Of a stretch of 64,000 bases of DNA, positions 17,385-27,004 are shown one piece after another. This DNA comes from Spirochaeta africana DSM 8902 (GTDB lineage Bacteria > Spirochaetota > Spirochaetia > DSM-27196 > DSM-8902). The DNA lies in assembly GCF_000242595.2 (NCBI RefSeq), contig NC_017098.1, positions 248,001 through 312,000 of the forward strand. Reading direction: 5' to 3'. The notes under the pieces were generated by a model. It was not told the origin of the DNA. It saw only the letters and a program-made list of their open reading frames with translations, and did not search any database. The position numbers and the translations under genes were made by a program. The stretch's first letter is position 1; each line of letters begins with the position of its first letter.

Positions 17385-20300
17385 TGCCGGCTCAGTATCT
17401 GGTTGGCATTGGGGCATCGGCCGGTGGTCTGGAGGCCCTGCAGGCATTGCTCAGCAGCGTTGAGCCCCGCAAGGCTGGGTCTATGGCAATCGTTATTGCC
17501 CAGCATGTAAGCCCTACCTATAAAAGCCAGCTGGTAGAGCTGCTGTCGCGTCAGACGGCGCTGCCGATCGGGGAGGTGGTCGACGGTGAATCCCCCCAGG
17601 GTGGACGGGTATATATTACCCCGCCGGATCGGGATGTGGCCTTTGCATCCGGGCGGTTTGTGCTTACCAGGCCGGCATCAGGGCACGGGCCGCGCCCAAG
17701 CGTCGATGAGTTCTTCTGCAGCCTGGCAGAAAACTACCAGGCTGCGGCAGCGGCGATCGTGCTGTCCGGCACCGGCTCTGATGCAGCACACGGGGTGATG
17801 GCGATTCATGCAGCAGGCGGCCTGGTGATGGTACAGGATCCTGCCAGCGCGAAGTACGACGGCATGCCGGCTGCCGCTATTGAAACCCGGGCAGTCGACG
17901 TAGTTGCCGAGCCGCACGTGATCGGTTCCAGTCTCTGGAGCTGGCTGCAGCAGGGGGCGCAGGCATTCCGGGTGGACAAGGCAGGACGGTCACTGCATAC
18001 CGGTAGTGCCGTCGAGCATATCATGCAGCTGCTGTCGGATCGGACAGGCACGGATTTCTCACGCTACAAACCGGCCACCATCGGCCGGCGGCTGGAGAAA
18101 CGGCTGAGCAGTCTGGGGATAGATTCGATCGAGGACTATCTCGAGCTGCTGCGCAGCAGTGCCGGGGAGCTGGATGAGCTGTTTTCCACGATCCTGATCG
18201 GGGTAACCTATTTTTTCAGGGATGCCGAATCCTTCGATGCCCTGCGCGAGCAGTTGGAGCAGCGGCTGCTGCAGATCGGTCAGGCCGAACGTATCAGGAT
18301 CTGGGTGCCAGGCTGTGCAACCGGGGAGGAGGCTTACTCGGTGGCAATCCTGGCTGCCGATATCCTGGGGGATCGGATCGGGGTCGCTGATATACAGATA
18401 TTTGCTACCGATCTCGACGAGAAAGCACTGAGCGTTGCCCGCCGCGGCCGGTACCCGGGGACCGCATTGGAGAATATGCCGCAACACCTGCGCAGCAGCT
18501 ATTTTATTGCTGACGGTGATATGTATGAGGTTGTTCCGGCGATCCGTTCGCTGGTACTCTTCTCTCGTCATGATGTAACCAGTAATCCCCCGTTTCTGAA
18601 GCTTGATCTGATCAGCTGTCGGAATCTGCTGATTTATTTTGGCCAGGAGCTGCAGCAGCATGTGGTGCCGCTGTTCCATTACGCCCTTAAGCCGGAAGGG
18701 CTGCTGTTTCTGGGGAAAAGTGAAACCATCGGGGGGTTCAGCGATCTGTTCGAGACCCTCTCTACCCGGCACAAGGTGTACCGCCGCACCCGCGGCTCCA
18801 ATCCCTACGCCAACCGCGCGCTGAGTTTTACCGCGCATGCCATGCCGTCGCGCCGACGCCAGATCCCGAAAAAACGGGAGTACACCATTGCCGACATGGT
18901 CAAGGATACCCTGTACCACAGCTTTGAGCACCCCTACGTGGTGGTGAACAACACTATGGAGGTGATGGAGGTCGCCGGTGATGTGCGGGACTATCTTTCC
19001 ATCAAGACCGGGGCCATGAGCTCCGATCTGATCACCCTGATAGACGACCGCTACGAAATCGAGCTGCGCAGCTTGCTCACCGCGGCAATCCGGGACAATA
19101 CCCCGGCGACCGGAAATCTGCGCCGCCTGCCCGGGGATGACCGGCGCATGCTGCGTTTTCAGATAAAACCGCTGCTGTATTCCGGCAGCAGTGACGCGCT
19201 GTACCTGGTGGTCTTTGAGCACCTGCAGCTGGATGAGTATAGTATGCCGGGCCGGCAGGAGGATAGCGGTGATGCCACCATGCGTGAGCGCGAGCTGGAG
19301 CTCGAGCTGGCCGCTACCCGCGAGCATCTGCAGAACTATATCGAGGAGCTGGAAACATCTACCGAGGAACTCCAGTCATTGAATGAGGAACTTCAGTCAA
19401 CCAATGAAGAGCTCCAATCCTCCAACGAGGAGCTCGAGACCTCGAACGAGGAACTGCAGTCTACCAACGAGGAGCTGCAGATTGCCTATACCGAGCTGAA
19501 GAACCTTAACGACGAGGCAGAGCAGCAGCGTGAGCAGCTGCATCGCTCCGAGGTCAATCTGCGTGCCGTACTGGAGAATACCCTGCAGGGATTTCTGCTG
19601 TTGGATCGTTCCTATCGGGTAGTGGTTCGTAACGAGACTGCCGCAGTCATGCTGCACCAGCTGTCGGGGGCCGAGGTGACGGCCGACCCTCTTATTATCG
19701 ACTATCTGCCAGGCGATGAGATCGAGATGTTTCACCACTCGATCTCTCGCTGCATGCAGGGTGAAACTGTGGCCAAGACGCGACGGATGGTGTATGCCGA
19801 TGGGTCAGAACACTGGCTGCTGCTGCAGTTCACCCCGGTTCCGGTCGATGACGATGGGCAGATCCAGCTGATTTCGCTGGCAGTTCTGGATATAACCGAA
19901 CGTAAGGAATCAGAGCTGGCACTGTCGGAGGAGAAACAGCTGAACCAGCTGATCCTGGACAGTGCCCAGGTAGGTATCTGTCTCACCGGTATCGAGGGGA
20001 ATTTCGAGCAGGTGAATGCCGGCTACTGCAGTCTCTATGGCTATACCGCCGAAGAGCTTGTCGGAAAGCCCTTTTCCATGGTCCTGCCGCCGGGAATGCG
20101 GGATTATGCCGAGCGACTGCATAAACGGTACCTGCAGGGCCAGACCGAGGAGAGCTCCGGCGAGTGGGAGGTCCTACGCAAGGATGGAACTCGCCTCACG
20201 GTGCTGGTGGGGGCCGGCCGTTTGCACAAACGAGACGGCAGCGTCTACAAGGTTACCACCGTGGTGGATATTACCGCCCAGAAACAGGCAGAGGAGGAGC

Positions 20301-22138
20301 GTAATCGCCTGTTTACCGTCTCCCTGGATCTTATGGGCATCCTTCGTTACGACGGCTTTTTTCAGCATGTAAATCCTGCCTGGGTCAGTACACTGGGCTA
20401 CGCCAAGGATCGGCTGCTGCAGGAGCCGCTGATTGAACTGGTGCACACCGATGATCGCCGGCGGACACTGGATTTCTTCCGGGCACTCATCGAAAAACCC
20501 CAGACACCGGTCAGCTTTGAAAATCGCTGCATCGCTGCTGACGGGACTGTCCGCTGGCTATCCTGGAACATCGCGGTTGTACCGGAGCAGCGACAGATGT
20601 ATGTGGTAGCCCGCGATGTGACTGATTCTCGTCGGTATCAGAACCTGCTGCGCGATACCCAAAGCGTCGCCAAGGTAGGCGGCTGGGAACTGGACACCGA
20701 TACCGAGCACATCAGCTGGACCGATGAGGTGTATCATATCTACGATCTTCCCGCCGGGCAGCCGGTTGACTACGAACTGGCCCTGAGCACCTACGAACCT
20801 CGGGATCAGGAACTGATCCGCGAAGCGATCGCCAAGGCCGTCGAGTACGGCGAATCATCGGATCTCGAGGTGCGCTTCACCAGTCATGTCGGGCGCCAGC
20901 TCTGGGTCCGGGTGACCTTTAAAGGGGTGGCGATTGATGGAACTGCCGGGAAGGTAATCGGTACCATCCAGGACATCACCCTGCAGAAACAGGCCGAGCT
21001 CGAGAATCTGCGGCTGTCGCTGGCGGCAAGCCGCACCGATAACGGGGTGGTGATTGCCGACCACAGTTTCCGTCTGGAGTGGGTGAACCACGGATTCGAG
21101 GTGATGACCGGCTACAAGCTGAGCGAGATCAAGGCACGGCAGCTGGACAAGGCACTGCTGCGCATGGGGGCCTCCGGCAAGGCGGTACGGCAGATCAACC
21201 AGGGGATTGCCACGCAGCAGTCGCTGCATGAGGAACTTGAACTGCGGCGGCGTAACGGTCAGGAGTGCTGGGTCCGGCTGGATATAACCCCGGTGCTGGA
21301 TGACGACGGTCAGCTGGTGAACTGGGTTGCCCTCGTACACGATATCACCGGGCAAAAGGAGTTCCAGACCGAGCTTATCGAGGCCAGAAACCGCGCCGAG
21401 GAGATGAATCGGCTCAAGAGCAGCTTTCTGGCCAATATGTCGCACGAGATCCGCACCCCGCTCAATGGTATCCTGGGGATGGCCAATATAATCCGCCGAG
21501 ACGCCGGTGATGCGGGAATTCGTGACTATGCCGACCTTCTGGAGCAAAGCGGCCAGAGGCTGCTGCGGACTATCAACCAGGTGCTGGATCTCTCAAAACT
21601 CGAGGCCCACCAGACCGAGCTCTTTCTGGAACCCATGGAGCTTAATCAACTGGTGCAGCAGGTGCATGACTCAATCGAACCAGCGGTTCAGGAAAAGCAG
21701 CTGCAGCTGGTACTTAAACCGCATCCCGAGCCGCTGTATGCCGAGGGGGACAGCTATCTGGTCGAAAATATTCTGTTGAACTTGCTGAACAATGCTATTA
21801 AGTTTACAGACGAGGGGCAGGTCACCATACGGATCAGAACCAGGGTGGTTGACGGCAGCCCCTGTGCCGCGGTAGAGGTGACAGATACCGGTATCGGGAT
21901 GAGCCCGGAGTATCTGTCGAGATTGTTTGTGCCGTTCAGCCAGGAGAGCACCGGCCAGGCTCGTCGCTACGAGGGTACCGGCCTGGGGCTGTCTATTTCC
22001 CGCGAATATGCGGTACTGATGGACGGAGACATACAGGTGGAGTCGAAGAAGGGTACGGGAAGCACATTTCGACTGCTGCTGCCGATGGCTGATCGAGAAA
22101 CAGGACGAGGTGAGCATGAAACGCGTGTTGATAGTTGA
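17384..22138 (+). CDS. CheB-CheR-PAS hybrid sensor histidine kinase
   Basis: 1584 residues in one chain. CheB-type methylesterase, about 1-190, has the triad Ser12 (GASAGG), His41 (AQHVSP) and Asp133 (SGTGSDAAHG) but no N-terminal receiver. CheR-type methyltransferase, about 210-480, has TYFFRD, the SAM loop WVPGCATGEEAYS and SCRNLLIYF. A Glu-rich heptad coil of repeated EELQSTN units spans about 640-720. About four PAS domains follow (about 730-1320). The kinase core has His1354 (MSHEIRTPLNG), NLLNNAIKF, DTGIGM and GTGLGLSI. Such fusions link receptor-methylation chemistry to phosphorelay, and no MCP gene is nearby. The response regulator gene overlaps its end by 23 bases and is the obvious partner. 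Confidence 0.95.
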   Translation: MPAQYLVGIGASAGGLEALQALLSSVEPRKAGSMAIVIAQHVSPTYKSQLVELLSRQTALPIGEVVDGESPQGGRVYITPPDRDVAFASGRFVLTRPASGHGPRPSVDEFFCSLAENYQAAAAAIVLSGTGSDAAHGVMAIHAAGGLVMVQDPASAKYDGMPAAAIETRAVDVVAEPHVIGSSLWSWLQQGAQAFRVDKAGRSLHTGSAVEHIMQLLSDRTGTDFSRYKPATIGRRLEKRLSSLGIDSIEDYLELLRSSAGELDELFSTILIGVTYFFRDAESFDALREQLEQRLLQIGQAERIRIWVPGCATGEEAYSVAILAADILGDRIGVADIQIFATDLDEKALSVARRGRYPGTALENMPQHLRSSYFIADGDMYEVVPAIRSLVLFSRHDVTSNPPFLKLDLISCRNLLIYFGQELQQHVVPLFHYALKPEGLLFLGKSETIGGFSDLFETLSTRHKVYRRTRGSNPYANRALSFTAHAMPSRRRQIPKKREYTIADMVKDTLYHSFEHPYVVVNNTMEVMEVAGDVRDYLSIKTGAMSSDLITLIDDRYEIELRSLLTAAIRDNTPATGNLRRLPGDDRRMLRFQIKPLLYSGSSDALYLVVFEHLQLDEYSMPGRQEDSGDATMRERELELELAATREHLQNYIEELETSTEELQSLNEELQSTNEELQSSNEELETSNEELQSTNEELQIAYTELKNLNDEAEQQREQLHRSEVNLRAVLENTLQGFLLLDRSYRVVVRNETAAVMLHQLSGAEVTADPLIIDYLPGDEIEMFHHSISRCMQGETVAKTRRMVYADGSEHWLLLQFTPVPVDDDGQIQLISLAVLDITERKESELALSEEKQLNQLILDSAQVGICLTGIEGNFEQVNAGYCSLYGYTAEELVGKPFSMVLPPGMRDYAERLHKRYLQGQTEESSGEWEVLRKDGTRLTVLVGAGRLHKRDGSVYKVTTVVDITAQKQAEEERNRLFTVSLDLMGILRYDGFFQHVNPAWVSTLGYAKDRLLQEPLIELVHTDDRRRTLDFFRALIEKPQTPVSFENRCIAADGTVRWLSWNIAVVPEQRQMYVVARDVTDSRRYQNLLRDTQSVAKVGGWELDTDTEHISWTDEVYHIYDLPAGQPVDYELALSTYEPRDQELIREAIAKAVEYGESSDLEVRFTSHVGRQLWVRVTFKGVAIDGTAGKVIGTIQDITLQKQAELENLRLSLAASRTDNGVVIADHSFRLEWVNHGFEVMTGYKLSEIKARQLDKALLRMGASGKAVRQINQGIATQQSLHEELELRRRNGQECWVRLDITPVLDDDGQLVNWVALVHDITGQKEFQTELIEARNRAEEMNRLKSSFLANMSHEIRTPLNGILGMANIIRRDAGDAGIRDYADLLEQSGQRLLRTINQVLDLSKLEAHQTELFLEPMELNQLVQQVHDSIEPAVQEKQLQLVLKPHPEPLYAEGDSYLVENILLNLLNNAIKFTDEGQVTIRIRTRVVDGSPCAAVEVTDTGIGMSPEYLSRLFVPFSQESTGQARRYEGTGLGLSISREYAVLMDGDIQVESKKGTGSTFRLLLPMADRETGRGEHETRVDS

Positions 22139-22481
22139 GGACGACCCGGTCGGTAAAGTGGTGATGCAGCGCATGCTGGAAACTGACTTCAGCTGTGATG
22201 TCGCGGAGACCGCCGAGGAGGCAATGGGTCTGGTACAGCAGACACGCTACGCCGGACTGGTGCTGGATATAAACCTCGGGGATGACAGTATTGATGGCTG
22301 TCGCCTGTTGGCCCGGATACGCCAGCTTGATGGGTACCAGGAGATTCCGGCGGTCGCAACCACGGCGTATGCCATGAATGGCGACCGCGAGCGTTTCCTG
22401 GATTCCGGCTTTAATGCCTATGTCTCCAAGCCGGTGCGCATCAGTGAGCTGCTGGAAACTATGCACCGGGTCTTCGGCTGA
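22116..22481 (+). CDS. Single-domain response regulator
   Basis: 121 residues, a lone receiver domain. The acidic pair is in LIVEDDPVGK, the phospho-acceptor is Asp51 (LVLDINLGDD), the switch Thr is in ATTAYAMNG and the conserved Lys is in YVSKPVR. There is no output domain, so it probably works as a phosphate shuttle or by protein contact, as CheY does. ATG 22116 has a GAGGTG site and lies inside the end of the kinase gene, indicating translational coupling to the CheB-CheR kinase. Confidence 0.93.
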   Translation: MKRVLIVEDDPVGKVVMQRMLETDFSCDVAETAEEAMGLVQQTRYAGLVLDINLGDDSIDGCRLLARIRQLDGYQEIPAVATTAYAMNGDRERFLDSGFNAYVSKPVRISELLETMHRVFG

Positions 22482-22534
22482 AGCGCTATGCAATATAGCC
22501 AATACACGTTATAGTCCTCCTTCCAGGAGGCTTT

Positions 22535-24379
22535 GTGCCACATTCACAGATAATCAATAACGCTATTCGAAATATCGCAATCATCGCCCATGTTGACCAT
22601 GGTAAAACCACGCTGGTGGATTCCCTGTTTCAGCAAAGCGGCACCTTTCGCGCCAACCAGGAGGTTGCCGAGCGGGTCATGGACAGCATGGACCTGGAAC
22701 GGGAGCGCGGGATTACCATCTCGGCCAAGAACTGCGCCGTCCAGTATCAGGATGTCAAGATCAATATCATTGATACCCCCGGGCACGCCGATTTTGGCGG
22801 CGAGGTGGAACGGGCTTTGTCGATGGTGGACGGTACCATACTGCTGGTTGATGCCTCGGAAGGACCCCTGCCGCAGACGCGCTTTGTGCTGAAGAAAGCC
22901 CTTGAGCGCGGTTTGAAGCTCATTGTGGTAATCAACAAGATCGATCGCAAGGACGCCCGTCCCCAGGCGGTGCTGGACGAGATCTACAGCCTGTTGATCG
23001 ATCTGGATGCCACCGAGGAACAGCTGGATTTTCCCCTGATTTACGCCAATGGCCGTGACGGGATCGCGCAGCTGGCGCTGGACAGCCCGGGGGAAAACCT
23101 GCAGCCGCTGTTCGAGGCAATCATCAATGATATTCCCGGGCCGCATGGCGATCCGGACAAACCCGTTCAGATGCTGGTGTCGGATCTTTCCTATTCGGAT
23201 TTTCTTGGACGGCTGTGTGTCGGGCGCATCCACAATGGTCGCTTGTCGGCTGGTGATGCCCTGGTCTGTGTCGGAGAGCATGACCAGGTGACCCCGCTCA
23301 AGGTGAACAAGCTGCAGGTGTACCAGGGGCTGAAACTGATCGAGGTCGACCGGGCTGAGCCGGGTGACATAGCCGTACTGGCCGGAATCCAGGATGTCCA
23401 TATCGGTGACACGATCTGTACCAAGGATGCACCGCTGGCGCTGAAGCGCCTGACGGTGGATGAGCCGACCGTCTCGATGAAGTTCTATCGCAACAACGGT
23501 CCCTTGTCGGGCACCGAGGGAAGCCTGGTTCAGCCCGGCAAAATCAAGCAACGTCTGGACAAGGAATCCCTGATCAATCTGGCAATCAAGGTCGAGGATA
23601 CCCCGGATCGGGACAGCTTTCTGGTAAAGGGGCGCGGGGAGTTCCAGCTGGCGATACTGATCGAGACCATGCGCCGGGAAGGCTATGAGTTCTGTGTCGG
23701 GCGTCCGGAGGTTATCATGCATCGGGAGGATGGGCAGCTGCTGGAGCCAATCGAGCATCTGTTTGTCGACGCCGAGGAGGGCTTTGCTGGGGTAATTACC
23801 GAAAAACTCTCGGTGCGCAAGTGTCGGATGATCACCATGGTGAATCACGGCACCGGCCGGGTACGCATGGAGTTTTCGGCGCCGTCACGGGCGCTGATCG
23901 GTTTCCGGGACGAATTCCTGACCGATACCAAGGGCACCGGGTTGATGAACAGCTACCTCTCCGGCTACGAACCCTACCGCGGTGACTTTCTGAGCCGCCG
24001 CAACGGCAGCCTGGTATCCGACCGGTCCGGGGCGGCGGTGCCGTATGCACTCTTCAATCTTGAGCCGCGCGGCCGGATGTTTATCGTTCCAGGGGAAAAG
24101 GTGTACGCCGGTATGATCATTGGCGAGCATAACCGCGATCAGGATCTGGATGTGAATCCCTGCAAGGAAAAGAAGCTGAGCAATATGCGCGCGGCCGGCA
24201 AGGATGATAACGTAACCCTGACCCCGGTGGTGCCGCTGTCGCTTGAGCAGTGTCTGAACTTTCTTCGCGATGACGAGCTGCTGGAGATTACGCCAAAGAG
24301 CCTGCGCCTGAGAAAGTCCGAGCTGGATCCGACCAGTCGTCGGATCCAGGCCAAGCGGGATAAGGCCGACAAGGCGTAA
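22535..24379 (+). CDS. typA: Ribosome-associated GTPase TypA/BipA
   Basis: 614 residues, the normal length. BipA binds the ribosome like EF-G and assists 50S assembly and stress/cold adaptation. The GTPase motifs are [10 protein letters not shown] (G1), ITISAKN (G2 region), [10 protein letters not shown] (G3) and NKID (G4). The BipA-specific C-terminal domain is present ([32 protein letters not shown]). GTG 22535 has AGGAGG four bases upstream. A short inverted repeat (CCTCC 22516-22520/GGAGG 22526-22530) could hide that site. A TATAGT box (22510-22515) may be its own -10. The small PilZ gene converges on it. Confidence 0.96.
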   Translation: MPHSQIINNAIRNIAIIAHVDHGKTTLVDSLFQQSGTFRANQEVAERVMDSMDLERERGITISAKNCAVQYQDVKINIIDTPGHADFGGEVERALSMVDGTILLVDASEGPLPQTRFVLKKALERGLKLIVVINKIDRKDARPQAVLDEIYSLLIDLDATEEQLDFPLIYANGRDGIAQLALDSPGENLQPLFEAIINDIPGPHGDPDKPVQMLVSDLSYSDFLGRLCVGRIHNGRLSAGDALVCVGEHDQVTPLKVNKLQVYQGLKLIEVDRAEPGDIAVLAGIQDVHIGDTICTKDAPLALKRLTVDEPTVSMKFYRNNGPLSGTEGSLVQPGKIKQRLDKESLINLAIKVEDTPDRDSFLVKGRGEFQLAILIETMRREGYEFCVGRPEVIMHREDGQLLEPIEHLFVDAEEGFAGVITEKLSVRKCRMITMVNHGTGRVRMEFSAPSRALIGFRDEFLTDTKGTGLMNSYLSGYEPYRGDFLSRRNGSLVSDRSGAAVPYALFNLEPRGRMFIVPGEKVYAGMIIGEHNRDQDLDVNPCKEKKLSNMRAAGKDDNVTLTPVVPLSLEQCLNFLRDDELLEITPKSLRLRKSELDPTSRRIQAKRDKADKA

Positions 24380-24441
24380 GGGTACGGCGGCAGATCGGGC
24401 AGGCAGCTGCCTCGTCACGAACTACGCGGCCAATCGTCGGG

Positions 24442-24819
24442 CTACTGCCCGAGCTCGCGGATTTCCCGATCGACGCTGTCGGGGTCTCCGCTGTTCAGCT
24501 CCAGCAACCGTCGCAGCATGGTGATGCTGTCGATATCGATCATGGTGAACTCCAGGCCGATCGAGAGATCCTGTCGGTGTGCAATCACGGCGGTGGCCTG
24601 AATATCCTGTTCGGCGGCCGGGAGTTCCAGATCAAACTGAAGCCCGGTGTCCTCCGGCAGGGCCTCCAGCGCGCGGGTGTCCTCCGGGGAAAGGCGAACA
24701 AGGGCACCCTTCAGGCTGATGTCCTCCAGTGCAAACGGGATCCGGACTGCAGCGGTCGAGATGGTTCCGCTGCTGTGGAACGGGAGGCGGGTAAAACGGC
24801 GCCGATCGGCAATACTCAT
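24442..24819 (-). CDS. PilZ-domain protein
   Basis: 125 residues forming a single PilZ-like domain. The c-di-GMP signature is present: Arg7-x3-Arg11 (RRRFTR) and DISLKG at 33-38. The usual (D/N)xSxxG spacing is met, so cyclic-di-GMP binding is likely. Such small proteins modulate motility or surface properties by binding other proteins. The start at 24819 follows a good promoter (TTGCAC-17-TATATT) whose -10 box lies seven bases before the ATG, with no Shine-Dalgarno. Confidence 0.8.
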   Translation of the reverse strand: MSIADRRRFTRLPFHSSGTISTAAVRIPFALEDISLKGALVRLSPEDTRALEALPEDTGLQFDLELPAAEQDIQATAVIAHRQDLSIGLEFTMIDIDSITMLRRLLELNSGDPDSVDREIRELGQ

Positions 24820-24826
24820 ACCTGTA

Positions 24827-24855
24827 AATATAGACCCGAATACTCCCCCGTGCAA
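24827..24855 (-). promoter_or_regulatory. Promoter of the PilZ gene, leaderless spacing
   Basis: Minus strand: TTGCAC (24855-24850), 17-bp spacer, TATATT (24832-24827), then seven bases to ATG 24819. Confidence 0.6.
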
Positions 24856-24899
24856 GCTGATGAGCCGAACACCTGCGGGTTTCGATTCGGGCCGTAAGC

Positions 24900-25709
24900 T
24901 CAGCGGTAGGTCTGTCGGCCGGTGGTGGTAGTGCCGAACACGGTTATGCCGCTGCCGCCGGCGGTGATTTCTCCCCGACCGAAACCGCGATCCCCGATCT
25001 GGACGGTGCCGGTTGTTGTCTGCAGGCGAAACCCGAGCTGCTCGATATCGTTCAGGAAGGTGATTTCTACCCCGCCGGTGGTCGTCTGAAATTCGGCATC
25101 CTCCCGCAGGCGCACCCGGCTGCCGCGAATCCCGCCGGTTGTGGTGCTGGCCTGTACCCGCCCGGAGAATCCGTCCAGCACGATCTGACCGGTGGTACTT
25201 CTGGCCTGCAGCCGGCCGTTAAAGTTGCGTGCCTGCTGATTGCCGGTGCTGCTGCGCAGCGTCGCGCTGCCGGCGCTGTCGGTCAGCTGTATCTCTCCGG
25301 AGGAGGTAGACAGCTCAAAGCTGCCGGAAAGCTCCTGCACATGGATGGAACCGGTAGAGGTGCGGGCTGTAATACTGACCCCGTTGCGGGGCACGGCAAT
25401 CCGGAGGCGGGCTCGACCGCTTCCCCAGCCTGGCAGGCTCAGCATTTGCCGCTGCAGCTGTACTACAATCCGGCCTCCCTGTCTGCCATGTGAGACGGTA
25501 AACCCGCTGGGAATGTTGGACTCAAGCAGGGTAATCACCTGGGCATCGGCGGGAACGAATTCCAGGTCGAATATCGAGGCATCTATCCGCAGTTCGCTGT
25601 ACCCGGCATAGCTGAACTCCTGGGCTTCGCTGCTGCCGGCAGCTGCGGCAGTGACGGGGTGAATGAATCCGCTCAGGAGCAGACAGAGCATTGGTATACC
25701 GTATCTCAC
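24900..25709 (-). CDS. Exported DUF4097-type beta-helical protein
   Basis: 269 residues. A signal peptide (PMLCLLLSGFIHPVTAAAA) is followed by repeated short strands of the form 'STTGxI/V' (RTSTGSIHV, SSTGNQQ, STTGQIVLD, TTTGGIRG, TTTGGVEI, TTTGTVQI). This is the pattern of DUF4097/putative-adhesin repeats, which stack as a beta-helix. The role is unknown, probably periplasmic or surface. The start is GTG 25709, preceded by AAGGAGG at five bases. It lies downstream of the zinc-ribbon gene in the same orientation, 86 bases away. Confidence 0.75.
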   Translation of the reverse strand: MRYGIPMLCLLLSGFIHPVTAAAAGSSEAQEFSYAGYSELRIDASIFDLEFVPADAQVITLLESNIPSGFTVSHGRQGGRIVVQLQRQMLSLPGWGSGRARLRIAVPRNGVSITARTSTGSIHVQELSGSFELSTSSGEIQLTDSAGSATLRSSTGNQQARNFNGRLQARSTTGQIVLDGFSGRVQASTTTGGIRGSRVRLREDAEFQTTTGGVEITFLNDIEQLGFRLQTTTGTVQIGDRGFGRGEITAGGSGITVFGTTTTGRQTYR

Positions 25710-25795
25710 TGGAACCTCCTTGGTACCGAACCGGCCTGCCCACTGCAGTACCGCTTGCATCTGCAACACCGCGGGTATCTGTATCTGTTCCCCGG

Positions 25796-26230
25796 CTATC
25801 GTGCGCCGCGACGGCATCGGGTGCATCCCAGCACATGAACATGGGGTTTGGGTTTTCCTGGTCGCGGCGGAAACATTCGTGCTATCAGATGATCATCCAG
25901 GGTGAGTTCCTTGGTGCAGACCGGGCAGCGGCGCTCCCTGGGATTCGCCAGCGGCTGGTGTTTGGGAAAGCAGTCAGGACACCCGAAGATGTGCATCAGG
26001 CGATCACTGGTGCCGGGAAAAACTGCCGAGTAGATACGGCGCCCGTTGCCCAGGGTGCTGCGGCAGACCGGGCAGCTGCGAGCCCCGGGGGTTGCTCCAA
26101 AGCGTTGTGCAGAGGCGCTGCGGTGTCCGCCTGCCGCCGGCCGGCGGCGCCTGGCGAATGCCTGCCGCGCCAGGGAACCGAGTAATACCGCTACAATAAC
26201 CAGGCCTATCAGGCCTGCAAACCAGATCAT
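25796..26230 (-). CDS. Membrane-anchored double zinc-ribbon protein
   Basis: 144 residues, unknown function. One N-terminal helix (MIWFAGLIGLVIVAVLLG) anchors the protein. A basic linker (ARRRRPAAGG) follows, then four CxxC knuckles, CPVC, CPDC, CPVC and CTRC, arranged as two zinc ribbons each closed by an FGCPDC/LGCTRC pair. Short His-containing segments lie between them. The two halves resemble an internal duplication. The start at 26230 lies six bases downstream of a TACTAT box, and the promoter is back-to-back with that of rsmI. Confidence 0.65.
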   Translation of the reverse strand: MIWFAGLIGLVIVAVLLGSLARQAFARRRRPAAGGHRSASAQRFGATPGARSCPVCRSTLGNGRRIYSAVFPGTSDRLMHIFGCPDCFPKHQPLANPRERRCPVCTKELTLDDHLIARMFPPRPGKPKPHVHVLGCTRCRRGAR

Positions 26231-26236
26231 GCTTAC

Positions 26237-26265
26237 ATAGTAGCCGCGCCCTGCGGTTCCGTCTA
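26237..26265 (-). promoter_or_regulatory. Promoter of the zinc-ribbon gene, leaderless spacing
   Basis: Minus strand: TAGACG (26265-26260), 17-bp spacer, TACTAT (26242-26237), then six bases to ATG 26230. It overlaps the -10 region (TACACT, 26264-26269) of the divergent rsmI gene. The two start codons are only 45 bases apart. Confidence 0.45.
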
Positions 26266-26275
26266 CACTGGGGGT

Positions 26276-26956
26276 ATGGCTGTTTTGTACATTACTGCAA
26301 CCCCGATCGGGAATCTTGGCGATATAACCGTACGTGCCCTCGAGGTACTGAAATCTGTGGATCTGATAATCTGTGAGGACACCCGCCACAGCAGCAGGCT
26401 GCTGCAGCACTACGCGATCGAGAAACCGCTGGCCAGCTGGCATGCCCACAGTAAGCCCGTTGCAGTCCAGCGCCTCCTGCAGCGGATCCCCGAAGACGGG
26501 GCGGCCGCATATATCAGCGATGCCGGTACCCCGGGGGTGAGTGATCCTGGCCTGCTCCTGGTCCGGGCGGCACGAGAGGCCGGGATACAGGTTGTGCCGA
26601 TACCCGGGGCATCGGCACCAACAACCCTGCTGAGTGTAGGCGGGGTACCTGGCAAGGGCTATCTGTTCGAGGGGTTTCTCTCTCCGAAAAGTGGCCGACG
26701 CCGTACGGCACTTGCTGAACTGATTGCCACCGGGCGACCATTTATTCTGTTTGAATCCCCGCATCGAATTCTAAAGCTGCTGGCAGATCTGGCCGAATTC
26801 ATACCTGAGGGGGAGATTACGGTTGGTCGTGAACTGACCAAGCGCTACGAGGAGGTCTGGCATGGCAGCTGTTTCGAGGCACATCAGGAGTTTTCCATGC
26901 GCAGTTCGCAAAAAGGTGAGTTCACAATCCTTGTATCTCCGGGAAAAATTGGTTAA
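26276..26956 (+). CDS. rsmI: 16S rRNA (cytidine-2'-O)-methyltransferase RsmI, short form
   Basis: Transfers a methyl group from SAM to the ribose of C1402 in 16S rRNA, at the decoding centre. The TP-methylase motifs are clear: ATPIGNLGDIT, ICEDTRHSSRLL, YISDAGTPGVSDPG and IPGASAPTTLLS. At 226 residues it is clearly shorter than the usual ~280, and the C-terminal helical extension seen in E. coli RsmI is missing. The catalytic fold appears complete. The TACACT box sits six bases before ATG. The flgM promoter lies within 25 bases of its stop. Confidence 0.92.
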   Translation: MAVLYITATPIGNLGDITVRALEVLKSVDLIICEDTRHSSRLLQHYAIEKPLASWHAHSKPVAVQRLLQRIPEDGAAAYISDAGTPGVSDPGLLLVRAAREAGIQVVPIPGASAPTTLLSVGGVPGKGYLFEGFLSPKSGRRRTALAELIATGRPFILFESPHRILKLLADLAEFIPEGEITVGRELTKRYEEVWHGSCFEAHQEFSMRSSQKGEFTILVSPGKIG

Positions 26957-26980
26957 CATATACGATGAGAGTGCCGATAG
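26954..26980 (+). promoter_or_regulatory. Sigma28 (FliA)-type promoter for flgM
   Basis: TAACATAT (26954-26961), exactly 11 bases, then GCCGATAG (26973-26980). The flagellar sigma28 consensus is TAAAGTTT-N11-GCCGATAA; seven of eight -10 bases and five of eight -35 bases match. Its position just upstream of the anti-sigma28 gene supports it. Confidence 0.75.
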
Positions 26981-27004
26981 TAATAGTGAAAGGAAGGACT
27001 TCAG

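Noticed and set aside
19330-19500. Periodic near-repeats in DNA within the CheB-CheR kinase gene
   Set aside because: They encode the EELQSTN heptads of a coiled coil that is standard in this fusion family, so this is protein structure, not a DNA element.
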